A stretch of 64,000 nucleotides of DNA from contig NZ_BOQP01000052.1 in NCBI RefSeq assembly GCF_018332715.1, forward strand, positions 62,001 to 126,000, in the 5' to 3' direction. Positions 34,462 through 43,504 of the stretch are shown piece after piece. Every line of letters starts with the position of its first letter. Positions within the stretch are counted from its first letter, which is position 1. The DNA comes from Winogradskya consettensis. GTDB lineage: Bacteria > Actinomycetota > Actinomycetes > Mycobacteriales > Micromonosporaceae. The translations under genes were made by a program, and so were the position numbers. The notes below the pieces were generated by a model. It was not told where the DNA came from and did not search any database. It saw only the letters and a program-made list of their open reading frames with translations.

Positions 34462-34474
34462 AGCTGCCCGCCCA

Positions 34475-34801
34475 TCACCGGTCTCCGAGGGTGCGGAAGG
34501 CGCCGAAGATCTCGTCGTGGAGTTTCTCGCGGGCCCAGCGGGCCGCTTGGGCTGCGTTCGTGACCACCGCCTGCACCTCTCGAGCCAGTTCTGCCGCGTT
34601 CCGGTGTTGCAGGGAGCCGCGGATGCGGACGTCGGTGATGTCGCCCGCGGCCGTGACCAGCACCTCGATGGTGTCGTCCGGCGAGTGGACGGAGACCACG
34701 TGGGCCGTCACCGCTCGTTCGAATTCCGCGCGTAACGCGTCGATGCGGCGGTGCCGCTCGATTGCCTCGTCGATCCACGCTTCGTCGATCTCGCGGGGCA
34801 T
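34475..34801 (-). CDS. YbaB/EbfC-like DNA-binding protein
   Basis: 108 residues from the ATG at 34801, with AAGGAG upstream; a longer frame lacks a ribosome site. A charged helix, a three-stranded sheet (TIEVLVTAAGDITDVRIRG) and a final helix match the YbaB fold. Actinobacteria often pair such genes with EspC-like genes, as here. It may bind DNA or serve in the secretion set. Confidence 0.6.
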   Translation of the reverse strand: MPREIDEAWIDEAIERHRRIDALRAEFERAVTAHVVSVHSPDDTIEVLVTAAGDITDVRIRGSLQHRNAAELAREVQAVVTNAAQAARWAREKLHDEIFGAFRTLGDR

Positions 34802-34957
34802 CCGTCGGCTCCTTACCGCGCGTACCGCTGATGCGTTACGGCTCAGAAGCGTAAACGGTGTTGCCCGTAAGACGCATCCCCTGTGGACAGCCACTGTGGA
34901 TTGAATCCGACAGCGCTACGACGTTTGATCAGCTAAGAAGTGGGCACAAGATTTGGT

Positions 34958-36148
34958 TCAGCCGCGCCAGAGGCTGAGCATCATCGCCTCGACGGCGATC
35001 TTCGGCTTGACGTTCAGGTCGATCGCCTCGCGGCAGGCCAGCACCGCTTCCAGCCGACGCAGTGTGCTCTCCGGTGTCCACTTCTCGGCCGCCGCCGCGG
35101 ACTGCACCGCGGTGTCCGTGTGGACCACCGCAACCGGCGCGCGCAGCGAGGTGATCAGCACGTCCCGGTAGAAACCCGCGAGATCCACCAGCGCCCGGTC
35201 GAGCGCGTCCCGCTGTGCCCGGGTGAGCCGCGATTTCTGCCGCTTCTCCAGCTCTTTCAGCTGCCCGGCGGCGCCACGCATCGCGCTTGCCGCGCCCTTG
35301 CCCGTTCCGCCGGCGCCGAGCGCCTGCTCGAGCGCAGACCGTTCCGCGCCGTTCGAGTCGATCGCGGCCGCGCCCGCCTCCGCCTCGGCGGCTTCGATCA
35401 GGGCGGACGCCGCGTCGAAGCAGGCTCCGACGCCGGTCAGCCTGCGGGGCACGGCCAGGACCGCATCCCTTCTGGCGCGCGCGTCCGAATCGTTCGCGAG
35501 TCGCTTGGCCCGGCCCACGTGACCCTGCGCGGCAGCGGCGGCCCATGCGGCCGTTGCGGGTGCGATGCCGTCACGGCGTACGAGAACCTCGGCAACGGCC
35601 TCGGCCGGTGGCTGCCGCAACGCAACGACGCGACAGCGGGATCGGATCGTCACGGAGATGTCGTCCGGGTGGGTGGACGGCGTGCAGAGCAGGAACACCG
35701 TCCGCGGTGGCGGCTCCTCGATGGCTTTGAGCAGGGCGTTCCCGGCCGCTTCGGTGAGCCGGTCGGCATCCTCGATCACCATGGCCTGCCAGCGGCCACC
35801 GGAGGGGGCGCTGCCGGCGCGCAGCACGAGGGCCCGCATCTCGCCGACCCCGATGGAAAGGCCTTCCGGCACGACGAACCGCACGTCGGCGTGGGTGCCG
35901 CCGAGCGCCGTACGGCAGCCGTGGCACTCGCCGCAGCCGATCCCGTCATGCTCGCATTCCAACGCGGCCGCCAGGGCACGGGCTGCCACCGAGCGGCCGG
36001 ATCCGGGCGGGCCGGTGAAGATCCAGGCGTGGGTCATCGCCGCCGTCGCCGACAGGTCCCCGTTGACGATCCGGGCAGCAGCGGCCGCCGCCCGGCTCAG
36101 CGTCTCGACGGCCTCGTCCTGACCGACCAGGTCGGCGAACACACTCAT
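34958..36148 (-). CDS. holB: DNA polymerase III delta' subunit
   Basis: 396 residues. AAA+ core with a P-loop variant GPPGSGRS (Lys to Arg, as expected for the non-hydrolysing delta'), zinc cysteines in CGECHGC, IEDADRLTEAAGNALLKAIEEPP (Walker B and helix) and the sensor block TIRSRCR. It is part of the clamp loader that puts the beta clamp on primed DNA. It starts 20 bases after the tmk stop, so the two form an operon. Confidence 0.9.
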   Translation of the reverse strand: MSVFADLVGQDEAVETLSRAAAAAARIVNGDLSATAAMTHAWIFTGPPGSGRSVAARALAAALECEHDGIGCGECHGCRTALGGTHADVRFVVPEGLSIGVGEMRALVLRAGSAPSGGRWQAMVIEDADRLTEAAGNALLKAIEEPPPRTVFLLCTPSTHPDDISVTIRSRCRVVALRQPPAEAVAEVLVRRDGIAPATAAWAAAAAQGHVGRAKRLANDSDARARRDAVLAVPRRLTGVGACFDAASALIEAAEAEAGAAAIDSNGAERSALEQALGAGGTGKGAASAMRGAAGQLKELEKRQKSRLTRAQRDALDRALVDLAGFYRDVLITSLRAPVAVVHTDTAVQSAAAAEKWTPESTLRRLEAVLACREAIDLNVKPKIAVEAMMLSLWRG

Positions 36149-36167
36149 GGCGTCAATTCTCGCTCGT

Positions 36168-38687
36168 TCACCGTCGCTCGCCCACCGGCGGATCGTCTTG
36201 ATCCGGCCGGGCGCCGGCTCGATCCGGCAGATCCGCCGGGAAAATAACCTGCGTCGCGTCCGAACCGGGTGAAATCACCTGAGTCGCGTCAGGAGACCCG
36301 CCGGAGGCCGAAGCCACAGATCCAGGCGAGATGACCTGCGTAGCGTCAGAAGGCCCAGAAGGCCCAGGCACTGCCGGCGACCGGACGATCACCGTGGCGT
36401 CCGAGCCGGCAGGGTCCGAGCCGGCAGAGTCCGAGCCCGCAGGGTCCGAGCCCGCGCCGGCGGGGAAGGCCATCGTCGGCGCGAGGTCCGGAGCGGAGAA
36501 GTCAGGCTTGGGCGGAAGATCCGTGGAGGCCGGCTCCGGATGATGGTCGTCGCCCTCGGTGAGCAGCCCGTTGATCCGCGCGGCCACCACGTCGGCGATC
36601 TCCTCCACCGGCCGGGCGGCGTCGAGGACGAGGTAGCGCTTCGGGTCGGCGGACGCGAGGTCGAGGAAGGCGTACCGAACCCGCTCGTGAAAGGCCTTTG
36701 ACTCGCTCTCCAGCCGGTCCGGGCCGGCGCCGCGGGTGTCGACCCGGCCGAGCCCCACCGTGGAGTCGACGTCGAGCAGCACGACCAGGTCGGGTTTGAG
36801 CCCGCCGGTCGCCCACGAGGACAGCCAGGAGATTTCCTGAACGGGCAGGGTCCGGCCGGCTCCCTGATAGGCCAGCGAGGAATCGACGTACCGGTCACTG
36901 ATCACGACCGCGCCACGTGCCAGCGCCGGGCGTACCACTGTTGCCACATGATGGGCCCGGTCTGCGGCATAGAGCAGGGCTTCGGCCCGGGGTGACGGCG
37001 CGTCAGCGTCAGTGCCGTTGGAAAGCACCAGCGTGCGGATGCGCGCGCCCACATCGGTCGCCCCGGGCTCGCGGGTGACGACGACGTCGTGCCCGGCCCC
37101 GGTCAAGGCCTCCGAGAGCCGGAGGACCTGCGTAGATTTCCCGGCGCCTTCGCCGCCTTCGAAGACCACGAAGATGCCGGTACGCGTGAACGGCTCCCCC
37201 GGCGACAACGGCCGCCCCCGGATGGCACCCCAGAGATCGGCGAGCACGGGTACGCCGTGCTTGTCGTCCATCTGCCTGAACGCGCTGACCCCGCTCCAGA
37301 TCCCGAGTGCACCCGCTACCAGGAGCAGCACCCGCGTGGACGAGATGTCGAACGAGAGGCTGCCGAGGTCGACCGTGCGCGAGCTGCCGATGCCGACCAG
37401 CACGCCGGCGAGCGAGATCGCGAGCAGCAGGACGAGCCGGGCGCCGATCTGCACCACGGCGAAGACCCGCCCGCGGACCTCGTCGTTGACCTGCCCGCCG
37501 AGCAGCGTGACACCGGCCAGGAACGCCATGCCCGCGCCGGCACCGACGAACAGCGCACCGAACAGCGCCATCGACAGGTGGAACGCGATGGAGAGGAAGG
37601 CGACCGCGCCGCTGGCGATCACCAGGCTGATGCCGAACCAGCGGCGCCGGGACAGCTCCTTGACGATCGCGGGGCCTAGCCCGATGCCGATGGCCAGGCC
37701 GATGAACAGGGTCGCGAAGAGCAGGTAGAACGCCGCGTCACCGGCGCCGAGCGAGGCGGTGAAGAAGCGGGCGGTGCCGACGACGATGCCCGCGCCGCCG
37801 AACGCACCGAAGATGCCGAGCACCAGGCCGCGCACGAACGGGGTGTTCCCGATGTACTTCCAGCCCTCGACGAACTGCTTCGACATGCTCTGTTCGGCGT
37901 TCTTCTCCTGGCGCTCGCGGCGCCCCTCGCTGATCTCCTTGATGCCGAAGAAGACCACCGCAGCCGTGGCGGCCCGGGAGAACGCGTTGATCCAGAGCGC
38001 GACCTGAACGGGTGACGCCCAGGTGGGCAGGCCGCCGACCGGGCCGCGGACGACTCCGTCGAGGGCGGCCAGCGCGAGGGCGGCGAGGATCGGCGTGATG
38101 CCGTACGTCGTGATCAGGGTGAGCTGGTTGGATGCCTCGAGCCGGCCCTTGGGGATCAGGTTGGGGACAGCGGCTTCCTTCGCGGGAATCCACATCAGCG
38201 TGATCGTCTCGCCGATGAACGTGGCGATGACCGTCCACGTGACCGTGAAGGCGCCGGAATCGCTGATCAGGGCGACGGCCGGGATGGAGCCGTACACGAT
38301 GAACCGCAGGATGTCGCAGATCACCATCGTGTAGCGGCGGTCGAACCGGTCCGCCATCACGCCGGCGATCGGGCCCAGGATCAGGGCGGGCAGCAGGCGG
38401 ATGGCGATCGTGCTGCTGAACGCGCTGCCCTGCGCGACGCTACCCGTGACCTGCTGCGATGCGAAGAGGGCCGTGGCGAGGATGCCGATCCAGTCGCCGA
38501 AGGACGCGACGCTGAGCACCAGCCAGAGCCGCCGGAACGGCCGGATCCGCAGTACGGAGCGCAGCGCTGCCGTACCGGATAGATCAACCGGGCCCGCGTC
38601 CTTGCGTGCCGAGCTCGTTTCGGTGTCGATGACCCTTACCTTCCCGTCGTCCTGCCCGAAGCACTCTAACGGGCGGGCGCAGCTCAC
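36168..38687 (-). CDS. tmk: MFS transporter-thymidylate kinase fusion
   Basis: 839 residues from GTG 38687. The frame is open further upstream, but that would overlap the divergent gene; the start is uncertain. Residues ~30-470 are a 12-segment MFS domain. The P-loop FEGGEGAGKST lies near 512, and DRYVDSSLAYQGAGR is the dTMP kinase DR motif. It makes dTDP from dTMP. Many actinobacteria carry this fusion. The C-terminal ~100 residues add DPAGSDSAGSDPAGSD and a thrice-repeated SDATQVISPG-type motif. Confidence 0.85.
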   Translation of the reverse strand: MSCARPLECFGQDDGKVRVIDTETSSARKDAGPVDLSGTAALRSVLRIRPFRRLWLVLSVASFGDWIGILATALFASQQVTGSVAQGSAFSSTIAIRLLPALILGPIAGVMADRFDRRYTMVICDILRFIVYGSIPAVALISDSGAFTVTWTVIATFIGETITLMWIPAKEAAVPNLIPKGRLEASNQLTLITTYGITPILAALALAALDGVVRGPVGGLPTWASPVQVALWINAFSRAATAAVVFFGIKEISEGRRERQEKNAEQSMSKQFVEGWKYIGNTPFVRGLVLGIFGAFGGAGIVVGTARFFTASLGAGDAAFYLLFATLFIGLAIGIGLGPAIVKELSRRRWFGISLVIASGAVAFLSIAFHLSMALFGALFVGAGAGMAFLAGVTLLGGQVNDEVRGRVFAVVQIGARLVLLLAISLAGVLVGIGSSRTVDLGSLSFDISSTRVLLLVAGALGIWSGVSAFRQMDDKHGVPVLADLWGAIRGRPLSPGEPFTRTGIFVVFEGGEGAGKSTQVLRLSEALTGAGHDVVVTREPGATDVGARIRTLVLSNGTDADAPSPRAEALLYAADRAHHVATVVRPALARGAVVISDRYVDSSLAYQGAGRTLPVQEISWLSSWATGGLKPDLVVLLDVDSTVGLGRVDTRGAGPDRLESESKAFHERVRYAFLDLASADPKRYLVLDAARPVEEIADVVAARINGLLTEGDDHHPEPASTDLPPKPDFSAPDLAPTMAFPAGAGSDPAGSDSAGSDPAGSDATVIVRSPAVPGPSGPSDATQVISPGSVASASGGSPDATQVISPGSDATQVIFPADLPDRAGARPDQDDPPVGERR

Positions 38688-38761
38688 CGTGGTTGCGCTC
38701 GTTCGGGTGGTGCAAAAATGAAGGTGTTTCGCATTGGCTCGCGAGCGGATAAGTTGCTCCC

Positions 38762-39967
38762 GTGATCGCCGAACGCAGCGAACTTCAGAAACGACTGGAC
38801 CGCGCCACCGCCGACCTCGAGACGCCGATCGCCGTGGTGGATCTCGCCGCTTTCGACGCCAACGCGGCCGCATTGTCGCTGCGCTCGGCGGGCAAGCCGA
38901 TCAGGGTCGCGAGCAAGTCGGTACGCGTACGAGCGCTGCTGGAGCGGGTGCTGCAACGCCCCGACTGGTCCGGAATCATGGCCTACACGCTGCCCGAGGC
39001 GATCTGGCTGGTCCGCAACGGCGTGAGCGATGACGTCCTGATCGGCTATCCGACAGTGGACCGCGCCGCGATCGCCGAGCTGACCGCCGACCCGCAACTC
39101 GCCGCCGCCATCACCCTGATGGTGGACAGCACCGCCCATCTCGACCTCATCGACGCGGTGACCGCCCCGGGAAAGCGTCCCGACGTCCGCATCTGCCTCG
39201 AGCTCGACGCTTCCTGGAAGCCGGCCGGGCCGCTGCACGTGGGCGTACGCCGCTCCCCCGTCCACTCCGCCGCGCAGGCCGGTCAGCTGGCCCGGCGCCT
39301 GGTGGCCCGCCCTGGTTTCGCCCTGGTCGCGATGATGGCCTACGAAGCGCACATCGCCGGGGTCGGCGACATGCCACCCGGCCAGGCCCTACGCGCCCGC
39401 GCGATCCGCATGATGCAGCGCCGCGCCCTCCCCGAGCTGCTCAAGCGCCGGATGGCCGCGGTGGCGGCAGTGCGTGAGCACGCCGACCTGGAGTTCGTGA
39501 ACGGCGGTGGCACCGGCAGCATGGCGCTGACCGCGGCAGACCCGTCGGTCACCGAGGTCGCCGCGGGTTCCGGGCTGCTCGGACCGACCCTCTTCGACGG
39601 CTACCGGGCATGGCGACCCACACCTGCGGCCTTCTTCGGGCTTTCCGTCGTACGCCGCCCCGCGCCGAACATCGCCACGGTCCTCGGCGGCGGGTGGATC
39701 GCCTCCGGCCAGACCGGGCCCTCCCGCCAGCCCACCCCCTGGCTCCCCGAGGGCCTGCGCTTCAAGAGCGACGAGGGCGCCGGCGAGGTGCAGACCCCGC
39801 TGGTCGGGGCGGCCGCCGAGGCGCTACGGCCGGGCGATCGGGTCTGGTTCCGCCACGCCAAGGCCGGCGAGCTGTGTGAGCACGTCAACCAGGTGCACCT
39901 GATCGACGGCGACACGGCCACGCCGACCCCGACGTACCGGGGAGAGGGGTATGCGTTCCTCGGCTAG
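38762..39967 (+). CDS. Fold-type III PLP enzyme (D-threonine aldolase/amino acid deaminase family)
   Basis: 401 residues from GTG. An alanine-racemase-like barrel has the PLP lysine K52 in RVASKSVRVRAL and a GGGTGS phosphate loop (~258). The C-terminal domain (GDRVWFRHAKAGELCEHVNQVHL) has metal-type His residues as in D-threonine aldolase. It may act on D-amino or beta-hydroxy amino acids. It is divergent from tmk across ~75 bp and adjoins a TetR gene and a lactone oxidase, a grouping often seen in actinobacteria. Confidence 0.75.
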   Translation: MIAERSELQKRLDRATADLETPIAVVDLAAFDANAAALSLRSAGKPIRVASKSVRVRALLERVLQRPDWSGIMAYTLPEAIWLVRNGVSDDVLIGYPTVDRAAIAELTADPQLAAAITLMVDSTAHLDLIDAVTAPGKRPDVRICLELDASWKPAGPLHVGVRRSPVHSAAQAGQLARRLVARPGFALVAMMAYEAHIAGVGDMPPGQALRARAIRMMQRRALPELLKRRMAAVAAVREHADLEFVNGGGTGSMALTAADPSVTEVAAGSGLLGPTLFDGYRAWRPTPAAFFGLSVVRRPAPNIATVLGGGWIASGQTGPSRQPTPWLPEGLRFKSDEGAGEVQTPLVGAAAEALRPGDRVWFRHAKAGELCEHVNQVHLIDGDTATPTPTYRGEGYAFLG

Positions 39968-39974
39968 CCCGTGC

Positions 39975-40604
39975 CTAGGCCGGCACGTGGCGGTGCAGAT
40001 ACTCGCGGATCAGCGCCTTGGCCTCGGTCAGGACGGCCTCGTCGCCGGTCACCTCGCGGCGGAACGCGAGCTTGATCAGCGCGTCCGCCGATTCCACCGC
40101 GATCAGCAACGCGAACCGCAGCCGCGCGCGCTCCATCAGCTGGAACTGCTCCACGAGCAACTCGGCCAGCCGGTCGGCGATGACAGCGTTGTTGTCCCGC
40201 TCGGCGTCGAGCAGGTGCAGGTCCACCACATCACCGAAATGCAGCGTCCGGAATCCGGGCACGCTGCGGTGCATGTGAATGTATGCGTCGATCGCCGCGT
40301 CGACCCCGTCCCACCAATGGGCGAAGGTCTCATTGGCGAAACGCGCGGACAGGCTCTGCAAATACGCATCCATGTTGCGCATCGCAAGGGCCTGGACGAT
40401 GGCCCGCTTGTCCGGGAAGAACTGGTAGACCGAGCCGATGGCTACCTCGGCACGCTCGGCCAGCAAGGTGGTGGTCAGGCCTTCGTACCCGACCTCGTCC
40501 ACCAGCTCAGCACAGGCGTCGAGCATGCGCTGAACCCGGGCAACGCTTCTGCCCTGCACCGGTACGCGCCGCAGCGGTCCGGTGGTGACGGTTGGTGTCG
40601 ACAC
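39975..40604 (-). CDS. TetR family regulator
   Basis: 209 residues from the GTG at 40604 with AGGGAG upstream; longer starts lack support. N-terminal HTH: VDEVGYEGLTTTLLAERAEVAIGSVYQFFPDKRAIV. The rest is the helical ligand domain. It is divergent from the lactone oxidase gene and convergent with the PLP enzyme gene, and is a plausible repressor of the oxidase. Ligand unknown. Confidence 0.8.
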   Translation of the reverse strand: MSTPTVTTGPLRRVPVQGRSVARVQRMLDACAELVDEVGYEGLTTTLLAERAEVAIGSVYQFFPDKRAIVQALAMRNMDAYLQSLSARFANETFAHWWDGVDAAIDAYIHMHRSVPGFRTLHFGDVVDLHLLDAERDNNAVIADRLAELLVEQFQLMERARLRFALLIAVESADALIKLAFRREVTGDEAVLTEAKALIREYLHRHVPA

Positions 40605-40741
40605 GCGTCGCCACTCCCTCTCAGCAGTGATAATCGGAACGTTACTCGGATCAACGAGCGAGGGGCATCGACGGGACGCCGGGAACACCCGGCATTCCCG
40701 GTTTTGTGCGACTGTCCGCTCGTCGGGAGGACAAGGCCGGA

Positions 40742-42055
40742 ATGACCAGTGACATAACGCTCCCTATGACCTCTAGCCGCTGGCAGAACTGGGGCCGCAA
40801 CCAGCAGTCCCACGCCACCGACGTTCTCACCCCTGGCACCGTGGACGAGGTATCGGCCCTGGTCAAGGAGGCAGCAGCCACTGGCAGGAAGGTCAAAGCG
40901 GTAGGAAGCGGTCATTCCTTCACCGCCATCGCCGTGGCGGACGACCAGCGCATGGTCCTGCACCGCCTCAACCGGCTGATCTCGATCGAGGGCAATCTGG
41001 TCACTGTGCAGGCCGGCATGCCCCTCTATCGGTTGAACGACCTCTTGGCCCAGAACGGCCTGGCGATGCCCAATCTGGGTGACATCGACCAGCAGACAAT
41101 CGCAGGAGCAATTTCCACGGGTACGCACGGAGCGGGCAATTCCCACTCAACGCTCGCGTCCTGCGTCGAAGCCGTCACCCTCGTAACCGGCTCCGGCGAG
41201 ATCCTGCACGTCGACTCGACCTCGGAGCTCTTCCCGGCAGCGCGCCTGGGCATCGGCGCCCTCGGCATCCTCGTCGACGTGACCCTGCGCTGCGTCCCGG
41301 CCTTCGTCCTACTCGCCGACGAACGCCCGATGCCGATGCCGGACGTCCTGGCCATGCTCGACGAGGGCATCGCCACCAACGACCACTTCGAGTTCTACTG
41401 GTACCCCTACACCGACCGGGCCCAGCTCAAACGCAACAACCGCGTCGACGAGTCCCACACCCCGCTGTCAGGCTTCCGCGGCTGGCTCGACGAAGAATTC
41501 CTCTCCAACACGGTCTTCCAGGGCGCCTGCAGCCTCGGCCAGAAAATCCCGGCCGTGGTCCCCACCATCAGCGCGGTAGCAGCCCGAGCCCTCACAACCC
41601 GCACATACACCTCCCGCTCCGACCAGGTCTTCTGCACCTCCCGCCGCGTCCGCTTCGTGGAGATGGAATACGAGATCCCCCGCGAACACGTCGCCGAAGC
41701 CCTCGCCGAGCTCCCCAAAATCATCGGCAAGCTCCCCTTCAAGATCCAGTTCCCCGTCGAAGTCCGCTTCACCGGCCCCGACGACGTCTGGCTCTCCCAC
41801 GGCTACGGCCGAGACTCCGCCTACATCGCCGTCCACCAGTACGCAGGCTCCCCTTACGAGCCCTACTTCAAAGCCTTCGAAGCCATCTGCGCCCCCATGG
41901 GCGGCCGCCCCCACTGGGGCAAACTCCACTACCGAGACGCAGACTCCCTCAGCAAGGCCTACCCCAAATTCGACGCCTTTCAGGCCGTCCGCAACCAACT
42001 CGACCCCCACCGAGTCTTCACCAACCCCTACCTCCAACAGGTCCTCGGCAGCTAA
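40742..42055 (+). CDS. FAD-linked aldonolactone oxidase (D-arabinono-1,4-lactone oxidase family)
   Basis: 437 residues. The FAD-binding domain has VGSGHSF, where H58 is the site of covalent FAD in this family, and GAISTGTHGAG. The ALO C-terminal domain ends with the diagnostic HWGK (H391). It oxidises aldonolactones or alditols with oxygen, giving peroxide. Start chosen at 40742, after GGAGGACAAGG. The last ~400 bases are strikingly C-rich at third positions. Convergent with the PIN gene; the stops overlap. Confidence 0.85.
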   Translation: MTSDITLPMTSSRWQNWGRNQQSHATDVLTPGTVDEVSALVKEAAATGRKVKAVGSGHSFTAIAVADDQRMVLHRLNRLISIEGNLVTVQAGMPLYRLNDLLAQNGLAMPNLGDIDQQTIAGAISTGTHGAGNSHSTLASCVEAVTLVTGSGEILHVDSTSELFPAARLGIGALGILVDVTLRCVPAFVLLADERPMPMPDVLAMLDEGIATNDHFEFYWYPYTDRAQLKRNNRVDESHTPLSGFRGWLDEEFLSNTVFQGACSLGQKIPAVVPTISAVAARALTTRTYTSRSDQVFCTSRRVRFVEMEYEIPREHVAEALAELPKIIGKLPFKIQFPVEVRFTGPDDVWLSHGYGRDSAYIAVHQYAGSPYEPYFKAFEAICAPMGGRPHWGKLHYRDADSLSKAYPKFDAFQAVRNQLDPHRVFTNPYLQQVLGS

Positions 42056-42702
42056 CCATCGCCCAATATTCTGCGAAAAGCCGCCTGCGCAGAGGCCTGT
42101 CTGATCATCATTGCCAACTCCGCCGGCGCAATTACCTGAGTGTGCCTGCCGAGCAGGCCTTTGCGATACGCCGCTCGGAATTCGCGATCACGCGTCACGC
42201 AATACACCTCTGCCAACGGGTCGTCTCCGGCCAACGCCCGGCATGCCCCGTAAATCTTTCCGTCTTCATGGTCGAGCGGCGGATTGCCGTCCGGCAAGTA
42301 CCGTTTAACAATTCCCCCGCCGGACAGGGTTACCAGGCCAAATATCAGTTCATCGAGGAGATCTTCGACTGACTCAGCGCTCCAGCCCAGCCCAGGGGTT
42401 TCATTCTTTTTACTAGGAACAACAGGACGCTCAAGAACATACCGAACCATTACGGCGATATGATACGAGGCCCAGACCTCTACGTTGTCAAGGTCGATCT
42501 GCACGGCATACGCGTAGTTCAGAGCGCGCAGCGAGTCAAAGGCCTCATCCTTGGGATGCGGCACGAGGACAGACTCCAATTTATCCACAACGTGGCGAAG
42601 CTTGCCCCAGGTAAAGGGCTCGCCGAGGACTCGTGCCGCGTCGAGGTAGATATTGCAGTCGAACACGACCACATACCGACTTGGCTGCCTATTTTTCTTC
42701 AC
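42052..42702 (-). CDS. PIN-domain protein, likely toxin
   Basis: 216 residues. VVVFDCNIYLD (D15), a central helical insert, LDHEDGKIYGACRAL and CVTRDREFRAAYRKGLL give the spaced acidic residues of a PIN nuclease. It lies two bases after a Panacea-domain gene. Pairing with an antitoxin-type gene suggests an RNA-cleaving toxin. The insert makes it longer than VapC (~130 residues). Confidence 0.7.
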   Translation of the reverse strand: MKKNRQPSRYVVVFDCNIYLDAARVLGEPFTWGKLRHVVDKLESVLVPHPKDEAFDSLRALNYAYAVQIDLDNVEVWASYHIAVMVRYVLERPVVPSKKNETPGLGWSAESVEDLLDELIFGLVTLSGGGIVKRYLPDGNPPLDHEDGKIYGACRALAGDDPLAEVYCVTRDREFRAAYRKGLLGRHTQVIAPAELAMMIRQASAQAAFRRILGDG

Positions 42703-42704
42703 AG

Positions 42705-43343
42705 TCAGACTCCGGAATCGGCGGGGCCGCGCTCCTCTGTCCCGTCTTCCTGTAAATACAATCTGTAGTCACCGAACGCAGAAGGCCACGGGTTTTCGCC
42801 CGGCGGATCGTCGAACTCGGGACCCAACGCCTCGATAAATGCACGGGCGTTGAAGGGTTCGGTGTTACGCCGGCCCTCGATGTAAAACGAAGGTGAGGCC
42901 AGATCCGCCGCCGAGAATTCCTGAAGCCGACGGTGAGCACGGACAAAATCGGCCATCGAAGCGCTACTGATGACAGCGGGACCGGGTGTGCCTTCGCGAA
43001 GGCCCCGCCGGGCCTCCCACCACGGAGTTTCGGTCTTGACCAACGAAGCCAACTCGTCAGAAGCCAGGAACCCGTAGGTGCGTACGACGAGCTCGATAAG
43101 GTCCACGACCTGATCGTCGAGCTCCAAGGTCTGAGACAATTCGTATCGGCGATCGTTCAGAACTTCCGGGAGAACCGGGCCTTCCGGCCAGGCCTCAAAA
43201 TGCCCCCCGAAGAGCGGCTCACCCCTGACGGCCAGATGCCAGGACTGCACGTAATACAAAATCTTCTGCAAGCGCATGGGCTCGAGCCCATGACCACCCA
43301 ATCGCGCTTCGATCACAGCGGCCACGTCGTGGGCCTTCAGCAT
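42705..43343 (-). CDS. Panacea (DUF4065/SocA-like) protein, likely antitoxin
   Basis: 212 residues from the ATG at 43343 with AAGAGGTG upstream. The DUF4065 signature is clear: MRLQKILYYVQSWHLAVRG then LFGGHFEAWPEGPVLPEV. Panacea domains neutralise many unrelated toxins. The gene precedes the PIN gene in one transcript, the usual antitoxin-first order. The pair has lower GC and less regular codon use than topA, suggesting acquisition. Confidence 0.8.
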   Translation of the reverse strand: MLKAHDVAAVIEARLGGHGLEPMRLQKILYYVQSWHLAVRGEPLFGGHFEAWPEGPVLPEVLNDRRYELSQTLELDDQVVDLIELVVRTYGFLASDELASLVKTETPWWEARRGLREGTPGPAVISSASMADFVRAHRRLQEFSAADLASPSFYIEGRRNTEPFNARAFIEALGPEFDDPPGENPWPSAFGDYRLYLQEDGTEERGPADSGV

Positions 43344-43504
43344 GTGATCACCTCTTGCGGCTGCACGTACCAACTCGCCAAGCATCGCATACTCCCCAGT
43401 TAGACAGGGCCGCCGAGGATCGGCGGCGCCATACTCACTGGGCAAGAGGTTAGTAGTCAGCTTGCGCTATGACTACCCCTGCGGAGTGACAACTTTGCGG
43501 ATGA

